From assembly GCA_027579435.1 (NCBI GenBank), contig JANBPK010000810.1, positions 1 to 64,000 on the forward strand: DNA of 64,000 nt, in the 5' to 3' direction. The notes beneath the pieces are model-generated. The model ran no database searches. It saw only the letters and a program-made list of their open reading frames with translations, and was not told where the DNA came from. Shown piece by piece: positions 36,242 through 47,297 of this stretch. Source of the DNA: Candolleomyces eurysporus (taxonomy: Eukaryota > Basidiomycota > Agaricomycetes > Agaricales > Psathyrellaceae). Every line of letters begins with the position of its first letter. Position 1 is the stretch's first letter. The position numbers were made by a program, and so were the translations under genes.

Positions 36242-38271
36242 TCATGCCGTGTAAACCAGAAGTAGCCTCTCCGACGTAGCCAATACCATCTCGTATTGGG
36301 CTTCATCAACCCCACACTTCCCTCCTCGTCCAAGAACTTCCCGATCACGCTCGTTGGTGTGGGACTCCGCTTCTTGTCCAGGCGTAGGAGCTTGGCTGGC
36401 ATGAGAATCGTCTTGCGAGGCCTCCGTCAATTTCGCGCCTTGTGAGCTATCACGCCGCATTCTCGTCGTCGAGCTTGAAGAAGCGAATCCGCCGCTGTGT
36501 CCGCCTGTCGGCAACGCCTTTCTGCACCTACTAAGCAGCTGAAACACGTCATCGACCACAGCCCTGCGCATCTGCTCGCATGTTCCATCCCACCCCGCCT
36601 TGGCCTTTTGTTCCTTTTCCTCTCCAATATCCGAGCGGTACCGGAGAATCAAGTCGTTAAGCCCATCAAACGAAGATAGCAAATGCAAAACCGTACACAG
36701 AAACCAGACACCGTCCTTTTTGGCTATATGATTCTCGTAATCTGGAAGAGCGCTCTCAGGAGAAGCCGCGGCCGAACCTCGGTTTGTCATGGTAGGGTGC
36801 CCACCAAGCCAAAGATACCAGATCCTGTGATCGCAGCCTTCGCCACCGGAAAGGCAGCCGCCTTGAAACAGAGTTTGCCTCAGCTCCGTGAGGGTGTCCA
36901 GGATGAGTGACATTCTCAAGGATTCTAATGTCAGCGAGGGTTGAGAGGAGAAGGCCGCCGTGAGCACAGTTCGGACGAGGGAAAGTATACGGTATCGAAC
37001 GTCTTGGACTTCCTTCGCACTTCTTTCTCGTAGATCTTGTAAGAACCGGATTGACAAGGGTACGAACGATTGAAGACAAGGAAGCAAGATTCGCTTCGAA
37101 AGCACTCGAAGACAGCGTTCTAGGTGTTCAGGGTGCCGATTGCCGGTCGCAGTAGCTTTAGTTGAATTCGAGCTAGACTCTGAAACCTTGCTGGAGCGGG
37201 GCGGCCTAGTCAAAGGTATGGCTATCGCCACAACTTGCTTCAAAACGGCGGTGTAGACGTCGAAAGCCTTCAAAGATCCCGAGGTAATTTCAGATGCTAC
37301 TGCAGAGCCGAGCTCCCGAGAAATGGTCTCGACCGCAACGACGAAGGACGAAGCGACTAGATCTTTTTTCTTAGCACGGTTGGTGACGGCTGAACAGGCA
37401 GCGACAAGCTGGTCAACAGCTAAAATGGGCGACCGTCCAGAGGCTAAGATAAATTGTAGTTGGTAAACACCGATGGACGTCGACATCGCAAAAAACAACT
37501 TGCCGGAACTGGTTAGGCTGGCAGGCAACTGTTTTAAACATTCCACCGCCTCTGATTGGACGCTAGGCCCAGCATTCGCATTGGCGGCCTGCTGCTGCTG
37601 TAATGGCTGTTGCTTCGAATTTTTCTTCTGCTTCTTCTTACCAGGCTGCGAGTCCGGTACAGCCTGCTGGGAATACGAATTTGCCGGTTCCGGGCCCAAT
37701 GACGAAATAACGGCCTTGTCCAATTGACCTCCAGGTACCGGTGTAGCACCCGGCACCGCAGCAGCAGCAACAGCAACATTTTCTGTTCCGCGCGGGTATG
37801 ATCGATCGAGAGAAATAAAGTGCGTCACAGCAGGGCATAAGGATAAGCACAAGGACCATGAGCCAAAAAAAGTCAATGTATTATGCAGCAGTCCATATGA
37901 TTACGGCGGGACACTCACTTTCCCGTCGTTCGATCTGGAGCTGTTCCCTAAGCATGGCACACTCGCTCTCCAGCTGCATGGCACGGGCCCTCCACAAACG
38001 GTCAATTGAATGCTGCTGTTGAGAAGACCCTGTGAGGGTAAATGTGGACTGGAGATCGAGTACACATGCTTCACCCGGGCTCCACCGTAAGATTGTCGTA
38101 TGGGCACTGTATACGGGTGGTGTGCACTCACATGGCAGAGATTGTGAAGGCGGCTTGTGCTTCAAAGCTACTAGTGCCTAAACCGTATTCTAAGCAGACT
38201 GCGCCTCGTGGTTCCTGAGAAAAGACAAGACATACGATGGCAACCCGGAGATTATCTGCTGGAGAAATCAT
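36242..38271 (-). CDS. MEI4-like meiotic protein (tentative)
   Basis: Splicing gives MISPADNLRVAI, ALVALKHKPPSQSLPW, SSQQQHSIDRLWRARAMQLE, SECAMLREQLQIERRE, then a long exon to a stop at 36242. The N-terminal pattern of a short hydrophobic helix, KPPS, then W-x-x-x-A-x-x-LE with a coiled coil resembles MEI4/Rec24, which with REC114 supports Spo11 double-strand breaks in meiosis. The body is helical (SKLFFAMSTSIGVYQLQFIL-like, CLQSFVPLSIRFLQDLRER, LEVS-like repeats) with a low-complexity Lys/Gln linker and a disordered acidic end. The family is highly divergent, so this is a pattern-level call; an unrelated Agaricomycete helical protein is possible. An upstream in-frame Met at 38340 is an alternative start. 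Confidence 0.5.
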
Positions 38272-38563
38272 GATGGTCGTGGAAGAGGTCACAAACGCGC
38301 TTGTCACGTCAGCTCGCGTTTTGTCACGCTCGTCGGTCACTTTCTCCCAAGGACGCGTCTATGGAAGTCTATCCCAACTTCGCATGTACAGGTAACTATA
38401 AACATTTCTGATACTATATATATAATGGTAACTGACTGCTCGCTATACAGGACGTCAAGAATAAAACAAGAGTTCGTGATCACAGTCTACTCGTTAATTA
38501 GCCAACAGCCCACTACAACGACACGCGAGAGACCAAGAAAACAGACAGACATATTCAACAACA

Positions 38564-41500
38564 TTACAAACGCGTCGTTCCTTCCACCAACCTTTCCTTC
38601 CCCTTGTTCCGCATGACAGGCGACTCCTCCAATACCGACATCGAAGAATAAGGCTGCAGCTGCCTCCTCGCAGTCGCCGCATCCCTCGACTTGGTCCTCC
38701 TCATAGGCGACTCCTCGATAAGACGATGCGGCCCAAAATTCTGATAGTAGGAATCCGCTCTCGAGCCCATATCATCCAACGCGGCCGACAAACTACCCGG
38801 ACCTCCAAACGACCGATTCCCAATNCCCCCTATTATGCGTGGGCCTTGACGGAGTTTGGAACAGCGGCCCCGCACTAGGTCTTCCCGCCCACATCGAGTT
38901 CGTCTTGGGTGTTGAGAAAGGTCCGGATCCGGAGAACCTCAGACCTCTTGACGGTGTGGAATTCGGATCAAAAGGCGTGTCTTCATGAATGACTCGGAAT
39001 CCCTCGTACGAGCCAGGCGTATGCTGAGTATGGACTTTGACGCGATGGTTCTGACCCTTGGGCGTCGTAGGCGCATGCTTGGAGGAGGGATCAGGCCATG
39101 CTAGTGGTCCCAAATGGCCATGGCCGCGAGTCGGAGTCTTGGGAATACGCGAAGGAGGCATCCAATTAGGCGAGTCTTGCAATGACGGGTGGTAGAGCGT
39201 GGCATCGGAAGAGCGTTCGCGGGGTGCCTCGTCGGTCGGGGCAAAAGTCGGCTCGCTCATCCTCATCACCTCCGGCTCAGACGACGGCGAACGGCTTCGC
39301 GTCATACACCGCCGACAGAACCAGGGGTCCTCTTCTCTCCCGAGCTCAGTAATATCCCGAATGCCGATGCAAGCGAGATGGTACCAAGTCCGACAATCAT
39401 CGCACTGGACTAGCTCGCGGCCATCATCGGTTCCCCGGCAAATGCACAGCTCTTCGAGATCTTCGTTGTCTTCATTCATCTCGCGTTGTCTGCGCATCTG
39501 GCGGTAAGAAAGCGCACGGACGCTCCGCTTAGCGAGCAAAGCCGCGAGTGCGTCGCCTGGATCCGTCGGAAAAGTTGTCCTCTTCTTCTGGTACGCTTTT
39601 CTAGGATCCTCAGGATGAGAAAGGAGGGGTACCATCTTGCCACGACCCATCCTCGGAGGAGGAAGGTTTTGAATATTGCGGCTCCCCGAATCACTATCAC
39701 TCTGACTGGGAGTAGGCGCCGGTTCATCCTCTTCGTCCGACTCTGCATCCAAAAATCGCTCAATCCACTTCAGACGCTCCTCCTCTTCAGCCTTGGCCGC
39801 CTCTGCTCTCTCCTCGGTTCGTAACCGCCAAGGAAATTCAGCATCTGGCCAGTTAGGCTTATCCGTCGTGTCTTCTCCAGCAAATGCAGTAGCCTGTTCC
39901 AACGCTGTTCGCTTGTCCTTAGATGAAATCTCCACGGATTTCTTTTTCCGTCTGGTGTTTCGCCGTTTGCTGGGACTGGGGTCGGGACTAGGAGGTACCA
40001 CAGGCATCTCATTCGGGATGTCAAGTAAAACTCGACCCTTGCCTTCGAGCTCGACAGGGTAAAGTTTACTTCTCAAACTACCTTCAGAGCGGTTTGAACG
40101 GAAGGCTTCAAGGCGTTTCCTCTTCTTGAGTTCCTTCTCTGTAGGCGGCTGTTCTGGTACCTCTTCGACAGCTTCCAATTTTTGGATGATGTTGGAAGCT
40201 CCCGCAATGCCCGCCGGAAAGGAGATAGGCTGAGGTTGACGAACCCAATCGGCCGTTCGCTACAAAAAGAAATGTTTCAGCGTTTCGACTATGGCATAAG
40301 CTGTTCGCCTCCTCACATAGCGCCCATAACCGCCCGCCATCAAACTCTCTTCAAAGCTCTCTTCCGACGTCTCCTGGAAAAGCTTCAATCGGCGGCCTTT
40401 AATAGGTGTCTCCATGATTCCAACTGGCCGTTCCCCGTCTTCGTCCATCGCGTTCGAATCGTGCTTGGCACGCTTCAAATAATCCGGACGGCGAGCCTCT
40501 GCTTCCCTAGTGAAAGCAAGTACGTTCTCTCTTTCTGCTTGCCGAATCCTCTCCATCTCCCCACCTGGCAGCACGAAGTTGGCGAGCGCTGACTGTGAGG
40601 TTGCAGAATTCTGGCTTTCGCCCGGGTTTACAGGAGAGAAAATGTCCTGAGGTTGTGAGGAACCGGGATTTGGTAGAGTCCTCTTGTTTCGGTCCGAGGT
40701 GGTGGCTTTGGCCATGAATGGAGAGGATAACGTCGATGTAGGAGGCGGCGCTTCCGGTGGAGAAGAAGGGGCTTGAGGGCCCAGTTTCAGGGTAGGAGGG
40801 GTATTCAGTATGGATGATTCGAGGTTAATTCTGCAATTTATTGTTAATTCAGAAGCCACGGTGACGAATGCAGTTGACTGCCTACCGTGAAGTATGGGGC
40901 GTGTCACTAAATGAAAGGAAGGTCAGTCGCGGTTCAGCTCAAAAGACTTCCCACATACTAATTATTTATAGGTGTCGCAAAACTAATCTGTCGTGAACTG
41001 GCTGTCCTCGAGACAAAAGGACTGTGAGGACAGTTAGCCACGGTGGCATGACGAATTCCATGCCACACTTTACCTTGAATCTGGGGTGAGCACTTGATGA
41101 ATTTGAGAGGGTGTTCGTGAATTTCCTTCATCGGCGAAGCTAAGAGGGCGTCNAAAAAAGGTTGCTGATACAAAAGGTAAGCTTCGTTACCTCCGCTGTG
41201 AGAGTCGCTGAAGGCTTCCTGTGGAACCGTTGAAGGATTGAGATCTAGGTTTCAAAGTTGAGCGTCGCGGCACAGGGGTCTCGTTCGAGGGTGACGCACG
41301 ATAGTGGTATAGGTGACTCTGGAGAAAATGGGGCGGAAACAACCAAGAGATCGACTCCAGAAGGGCTGGAAGGAAACAATAATGGTGGACCAGATAGTGT
41401 AGCGCAATCAGCAAACGCCGGCTTGCAGGCTGGAGACTGCATCTTCGTACCTCTGAGGAGTGGGCAAATGGGTATACTGCGTCGACGAAAACGCAGGAAG

Positions 41501-41738
41501 GAGCCCTTCCGGGTGTTTGTACTGCGAACTGGAGGCCGGGAGAGGTTATACACGATGAAGTTGGGATCGAAAATTGGTATGCGCACCTGGAGCCCGCATC
41601 GCTTCCAGAAGGCCAACTGTCCGCACGCCCGAGGTCCCTAGCCTCATCCAGTCTATTATCTGCCATGCTGAGCTGCTTGGGAGGTGTCTGAGAGCGACTA
41701 TCGACGGCCAAACGGGTGCTCGGGGCCTCGCTTGACAT
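38564..41738 (-). CDS. PHD-finger nuclear protein
   Basis: The start is MSSEAPSTRLAVDSRSQ (41738). Exons continue through Ser/Pro-rich sequence (SQSFNGSTGSLQRLSQR, RPLSFADEGNSRTP, QVLTPDSSDTPHTSRINLES), a long exon (40848-40260) and the exon starting near 40250. The PHD finger ELCICRGTDDGRELVQCDDC RTWYHLACIGI ... WFCRRC has the full C4HC3 set and lies around 39310-39450. Before it are basic KKRKRLEAF and KRRNTRRKKKS, after it Pro/Thr-rich sequence. PHD fingers read histone H3 tails; a chromatin role is inferred. Two Ns (38825, 41153) sit at homopolymers in exons and the frame shifts at each. The 5' exon chain is a manual reconstruction and less certain than the PHD part. Confidence 0.75.
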
Positions 41739-42010
41739 TTTCCAATTAAGGCGACAAAGATATGGGGAGTGCGGCTAGGCGACGCCACAGAGGGTGTGTG
41801 TGGACGACCTGGACCCTCTCTGCAGAACTGCAAGGGATGGAGGGGCGGTCTTGGGTGGTTTCGCTGTCGGGGGGAGGAGGAAATGGGCGAAAGGGCAAGA
41901 GAGAAAGCCTGAGACCAATTAGCGGATGAACCAAGTTGAATTCTATCGCTTAGTCAGCACCCTCTTGCATATCAGAAACGACCCTGGCCGCCTTTGCATC
42001 ATCGTGCACC
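41739..42010. promoter_or_regulatory. Divergent promoter, PHD protein / DNMT2
   Basis: Only 272 bp separate the start codons of the PHD gene (minus) and DNMT2 (plus), so the two must share a compact promoter region. No clear TATA box was seen. Confidence 0.55.
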
Positions 42011-43258
42011 ATGTCCAGTGTTCGGGCCCTCGAATTCTATTCTGGCATAGGTATTCCATCTGCTCGTCGTCGGGGACAGCGCTGACCATGTGTCCAGGTG
42101 GCCTCCACCATGCTCTGTCCAACAGCCGTCCCGATGCGCAGGTCCTGAAGGCGTACGACTGGGATCCCACATCCTGCCAGGTCTACAGCGCCAATTTCCC
42201 CGGTCCCATCTCCAGCAGGGTGCCTACCACCGCTTGTGACTCGCACCGAATCTGACCAAGATAAAGCAGAAGGATATCTCAGCCTTGACCGCGGCAGAAC
42301 TCGCGGATCTCAACGCGAACCTCTGGCTCATGTCCCCCGCCTGCCAACCCTACACAGTCCTCAACCCCCAAGCCAAAGGCGCAGCAGATCCACGAGCCCA
42401 GTCATTTCTGCACGTCGTCCAGACCGTCCTTCCCGAACTAGCCCAAACCGATCGACATCCGTCGTACATCCTGGTTGAGAATGTCGCTGGCTTCGAGGTG
42501 CCCAGTCTCTTATCTTGAGCGTCCGTCCGATTGATTTGACGCCAAAAAGACATCAACAACGAGGCAAGAATTGCTCCGAGTTCTTCGGTCGATCGGGTAC
42601 AACACCTTGGAATTACTCTTGACGCCCCTACAATACGGGATCCCGAACTCGCGTTTACGATATTACCTCCTTGCCAGGAAGCGCCCACTGGAGTTTCCGA
42701 AGGAAGACAAGGTCTGGCGACATATTCCTGGGCTACCTGAGGAGAGTGATGCCGAAGTCACATCTTTGAAGCATTATCTAGACTCAGAAGTCGATGGAGG
42801 TCGTCGAGTACCTGACAAAATCCTCACCAAATGGGGCCGGCTGTTCGACATCGTGTTGCCGTCTTCCAAAAGAACGTGTTGCTTTACCAGAGGCTATACC
42901 CATATGGTCGAGCGGACAGGGTCAATCCTACAGGAAACCGAAGAACTAGACGTAAGATCGACGTATTCGTTCATCACGTCCGCCTGACTTTTCTTTTTGC
43001 TTGTAGACAACTACCGTGTTCAACGAGTTCATGCAAGCGCAGTCCGAGGGAAAGGCAGACGCAATCGAAATTCTACACCGTCTCCGCCTGCGCTACTTCA
43101 CCCCTTCAGAGCTTCTCCGAATCTTCGCGTTCGATGAACGCTCTTTCGTCTGGCCTCCATCAGTCTCGACGAAGACCAAGTACCGTCTAATCGGAAACAG
43201 TGTCAACGTCCGCGTCGTTCAGGAACTCATATCATATCTACTAAACCATGACAATTAA
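42011..43258 (+). CDS. DNMT2: tRNA cytosine-5 methyltransferase DNMT2/TRDMT1
   Basis: Five exons (42011-42050, 42098-42219, 42261-42497, 42550-42951, 43007-43258) give 350 residues. Motif I is RALEFYSGIGGLHHAL (SAM binding, split by intron 1). Motif IV is MSPACQPYT with the catalytic Cys, where most family members have PPCQ. Motif VI is VENVAGFE; motif VIII is GIPNSRLRYYLLA. The Dnmt2-specific CFTRGYTHMVERTGS is present, as is motif X, LIGNSVNVRVV. Family knowledge: DNMT2 methylates C38 of tRNA-Asp and some other tRNAs, with little DNA activity. Intron 2 is only 41 nt. It is convergent with SRP68, 35 bp between stops. Confidence 0.95.
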
Positions 43259-43293
43259 ATTTATTTCTTCCCAAAGATGCATACTACTTAAAC

Positions 43294-45476
43294 TCAACTA
43301 CGACCCCACCAACCTCCAAGCAGCGTGCTCAACCCACCCTTGGAAGGTGCAGGAGGCTGAGGCGTCTCTGGCCTCGCCTCTGCCTGTTCCACCTTCGCCT
43401 TCTGCTGCACCGCCGGCTTCTTCTCCTGGGTGGCCACCTCAGCTTTCACTGCCTGGGGCTGGGCAGGACGAGGCTTGGGCGCCGCAACCGGCACAGGCGC
43501 AGCAGGAGGAGGAGCCTCAGGCGCCTTCCCAGCCCTCTCCAAAAGTCTATCCATGTCCAATTCGACATAGTTGAGCGCGATGTCGAAGAACAGTGGCTTT
43601 TTGTAGCCTTTGGGATCTTGAGTTACCGAGCCGCCGTTATAGGCGAACCAGTCTCTTTTGTACCGCGTACCGTCGGTGGAGATGGTAGTTTCTACCTCCT
43701 TGGTGTCGTTCGCTTCGATAGGGAAGAATTCGGGGTGAGCATCCGTTATGTTATCGGTATTGGTGAGAGAAAGATGTGATGCTGTTTCGCGAATATGGAT
43801 GTTGGCGTGTTGGAGCAGGGTGAGAGCCTCTGCGTACTTCTTTACCGGAACGTAGCATCGAGCGAGGTATACGCATCTGGATTTTAGTCAATATCCAATC
43901 AATATGGTTGTCGAGGCTGAAGATCAAAAATGACGTACCGTCGAGCTTTTGTAAACGATACCCTAGCATCTACGGCAGACGCGAGGTCAGGATTATCGTC
44001 TACCACGCTCAAAGTCCGCATCTGGTTCAAACTCTGCAAGATGGTGTCCAGCAATTTGACGACAGCTGGGTAAAGCCGACTGTCAACGGCTTCCGACTGC
44101 CCAACCACCGGCTTGGTTGCAGATTTGCTGCTCTCTGGCTGGGAGCCCAGCAATGCAGAGATGAGCAACAAGTCACGCTGGATGCGATACCGGAGGAGCT
44201 GGTAGACGATATAAGCGTAAACGAAATGGATATCTCGACCACCTGAGGCCGAGGTGCCAGAAGAACTTGTGAGCTAGAGGCGTTTGCGTCAATTGCGATA
44301 ACAGGAAGACATTGGGAGGATCTGACCTGATGTGCCTCCGCCAGCTTCCTGGCAAGCTCTTCGGCATCACTCAGAGCGAGGAGGGTAGCATCATACGCAG
44401 CAATCCCCTTCTTCGACCTCGCAGCAGCCTGTCCCTGTGCTTCAGCCAGCCTCGCCTCGCCATCCTGCACCTTCAACAACACATCCACCAGCTCAGGGTT
44501 CCTAACAGGCACAGGCTGACCCTCCCATATAAGCTCCTTCAGCTTCTTCCTCGACTCCCCATGTGCGGCCTTTTCGCCTTGCGACTTGAGTTGAGCAACA
44601 AGAGTATCGTAGTTCTCCACGATCGCGTTCTTCTGGTTAGACCCCAGCTGCGCAACGATCCCGTCGATATCGTACGCCTTCGCGTGCCCCAATTCATGTG
44701 CGCAATGCCTAATCTCTGGACCGATTTCATCGCTAAAGAGGACCGCAAGAGCTTGATCCCGACTCGTTGTAGCGGCCCCAGCCAACTCGTCCAACAGACT
44801 CCTCGCCACGCTTAACTGAACGAGTGCATCCTCAAACTCATCTCTGTACCTCAAGAAGCGGCCGTTGACGATCACGGTGTAAATCGTAGCTTGGATAAGG
44901 TTTTCAGCAGAGAGCGATCCTTGGGCGTAGAGTGCTTGGCAGTGAGAGAGGAGCTGCGTGGACCAGTTGACGGCTCGCCGGAAGCGGCCAGTCGCACTGT
45001 GTCGCAGTGTGCCGGCTTTTTCGTCGTTGGCGGGTTGGAGAGAGGAGGTGTTGAGTTCTTGTGCGTATGCCCAGGCTCGTTCGGTTTCGAAGAGCAGGAG
45101 TTGCAGGCTACACATGTCGTCAGCAAATCAATGATAAGAACTGGGATAAACATAACTTACTGTCCCTCCTTGAGATTCTCCGTCGTCAATGTTGGGAGCT
45201 TTTGAAAGTTTCTCCCCTTGCCATGTGTTATCTTGAGAGAAGACCGGAGACGGTGTGTACGATTTGCACAGTGTTTGCTGTTCGATATCAGCGAAAAGCC
45301 TACGAGGAGTGCACAGTCTGTCGCACCGATATCGTTGGTAGTCGTTGTACCGCAATCCGTACGCGTTCCTGTGTTCATTGGCCACCTGGAGCGCTGAAAA
45401 CCCAAGTTATATATTTACAAGAAAGTCGCTTGAAAAACGACGAACCTCGGAAGACGATTGCTGGTTTTTCGGACAT
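43294..45476 (-). CDS. SRP68: Signal recognition particle subunit SRP68
   Basis: The start is MSEKPAIVFR (45476), spliced to ALQVANEHRNAYGLRYNDYQRYR, the conserved RNA-binding N-terminal part. RLRSSLKITHGKGRNFQK, FLRYRDEFEDALVQLSVAR and a long helical TPR-like body follow (YQLLRYRIQRDLLLI, CVYLARCYVPVKKYAEALTL). The C-terminal end is PLFFDIALNYVELDMDRLLE, the conserved SRP68 segment for SRP72 contact, then a Pro/Ala/Lys-rich tail ending LSTLLGGWWGRS. SRP68 with SRP72 binds 7S RNA in the particle that halts and targets ribosomes making ER proteins. Its start codon lies 101 bp from that of GET3 on the other strand. Confidence 0.95.
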
Positions 45477-45577
45477 GATGGTGGTTTAGTTTGGGATTGA
45501 TTGATGGACGCGGTGCGGTGACCAAATTGAAGGTAGAAATGAAACGGGACACGTACTCTCTTCATTTATCATCCACC
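45477..45577. promoter_or_regulatory. Bidirectional promoter, SRP68 / GET3
   Basis: Only 101 bp separate the divergent start codons of SRP68 (minus) and GET3 (plus). Both 5' UTRs and core promoters must fit here or overlap the coding exons. The stretch contains GGTGCGGTGACC-like and TTTAGTTTGGGATTGATTGA sequence but no obvious TATA box. Confidence 0.65.
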
Positions 45578-47070
45578 ATGAGCTCGCCAGAACTTTTGCC
45601 CCCAACTCTCCAGAATATCTTGGACCAGAAGACCTTGAAGTGGATCTTCTGTGGTACGTCTGCATATCTACTTATTATCAAGGAATTTCAGAATCAATGG
45701 CATTACTTCTTCAGGTGGAAAGGGTGGTGTAGGTTCGTCATCGGTCTGCCATGCCTAACCCAACTTCTGCGTTCTGAGCGCCCTCGTTGAACAGGAAAGA
45801 CCACTACATCGTGCTCTCTCGCTATCCAACTGGCCAAGTGCAGAGAATCCGTGCTCCTAATTGTACGATGCCTCCCTCTCTACCAACCACGCTGCATGGG
45901 TCTGATCACCACGCACCTCACCGCAGTCCACTGATCCCGCTCATAACCTCTCGGATGCCTTTGGCCAAAAGTTCTCCAAAGATGCGACCAAGGTCAATGG
46001 GTTCGATAACCTCTACGCTATGGAAATCGATCCTACGAGCGCCATCCAAGAAATGGTGGAGCAATGTGCGTGTTATTCGCCCTCTGGGGCTCAAAAAATT
46101 GAAATCCCCCCTGCTCCCTACCTACAGCCGACTCGAACGGAATGATGGGCTCTATGATGCAGGACCTCGCGTTCGCGATTCCAGGTGTCGACGAAGCCAT
46201 GAGCTTTGCTGAGATCATGAAGTACGTCTCTCTCCTCCCCCACACTCGGACCGTTCCTAACTGGCTAAACTTTCAGGCACGTCAAGTCGATGCAATACTC
46301 CGTTATCGTCTTCGATACAGCTCCTACGGGACATACACTCCGATTCCTTTCTTTCCCCACCGTGTTGGAGAAGGCACTTGGAAAGCTCAGTACTCTCGGA
46401 TCGAGGTTCGGTCCTATGATCAGCCAGGTACATAGTGCACCTGCCTCATCGCCGCAGACAAGGATAAATATTTACTGACTCGTGTTAATAGATGTCAAGC
46501 ATGATGGGTGGCGAAGCTGCTTCCCAGGAAGATATGTTTGCCAAGCTGGAGTCCATGAGAGCAGTTATCACTGAGGTTAACACCCAGTTCAAGGATCCCG
46601 TACGTTTATCCCTCTTCTCTTGTTGCTGGGTGGATGATTCTCATGTCCTTTTCTCACCTCATAGGAAAAGACCACCTTCGTGTGTGTGTGCATCTCAGAG
46701 TTCTTGTCTCTTTACGAGACGGAACGACTGGTGCAGGAGTTGACGGCGTACGAAATCGATACACATAACATTGTCGTCAACCAGCTCCTCTTCCCCAAGG
46801 AATGTAAGCTCTACACCCTCTCCATTCCACACCGTGTATCGTCATCGTTTCCTGTTCGCTAACTTCTTTTCCTGCCTAGCCTCTAATTGCGAACACTGTC
46901 ATGTTCGACACAAGATGCAACAGAAATACCTCGCCGAGGCGCACGAGCTCTACGACGAGTTCTTCCATATCATTCAGTTGCCACTGCTCACTGAGGAGGT
47001 CAGAGGGCCAGAGAAGTTGAAGGAGTTCAGCACGTTGCTTGTTGAACCCTATGTCCCCCCTCAGGACTAG
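45578..47070 (+). CDS. GET3: GET3 ATPase for tail-anchored protein insertion
   Basis: Nine or so exons. Exon 1 (45578-45653) starts [15 protein letters not shown]. The P-loop GKGGVGKTTTS is built from three exons, the middle one only 18 nt (45715-45732). [16 protein letters not shown] is switch [17 protein letters not shown] is switch II/A-loop, and the client-binding methionine-rich part includes [11 protein letters not shown] and [18 protein letters not shown] holds the CxxC zinc ligands of the dimer. The end is EPYVPPQD. Get3 is a cytosolic homodimeric ATPase that hands tail-anchored membrane proteins to Get1/Get2 at the ER. All key residues are present. Confidence 0.96.
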
Positions 47071-47265
47071 TCCAGCTGCTACTAGACCATACCCATTTGT
47101 ATATATTCCAGAGGTTTAATTCGGAGCCGGAGTAATATCGAGCGTCACCGAAGCTCAATGTTCAACCCAAGGGTGAAATATCTAAGTTAGTCTCGTGAGA
47201 GAAGAAAATCGTTCTCTCTAGTATTAAGGTGTGAACTTGACCTACTGATAAGATAAGTGATTTGA

Positions 47266-47297
47266 ACTCTTTGACATTTGTACTCTTTGACATTTGT
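47266..47297. repeat. 16-bp perfect tandem duplication before a start codon
   Basis: ACTCTTTGACATTTGT occurs twice back to back (47266-47281, 47282-47297), ending directly at the first ATG of the BAH/PHD-like gene (47298). It may lie in the 5' UTR. Confidence 0.75.

Noticed and set aside
41258..41641. Plus-strand open frame with Arg-rich sequence opposite the PHD gene start
   Set aside because: The minus strand splices into a consistent chain (Ser/Pro-rich exons leading to the PHD protein), so this is more likely its shadow.
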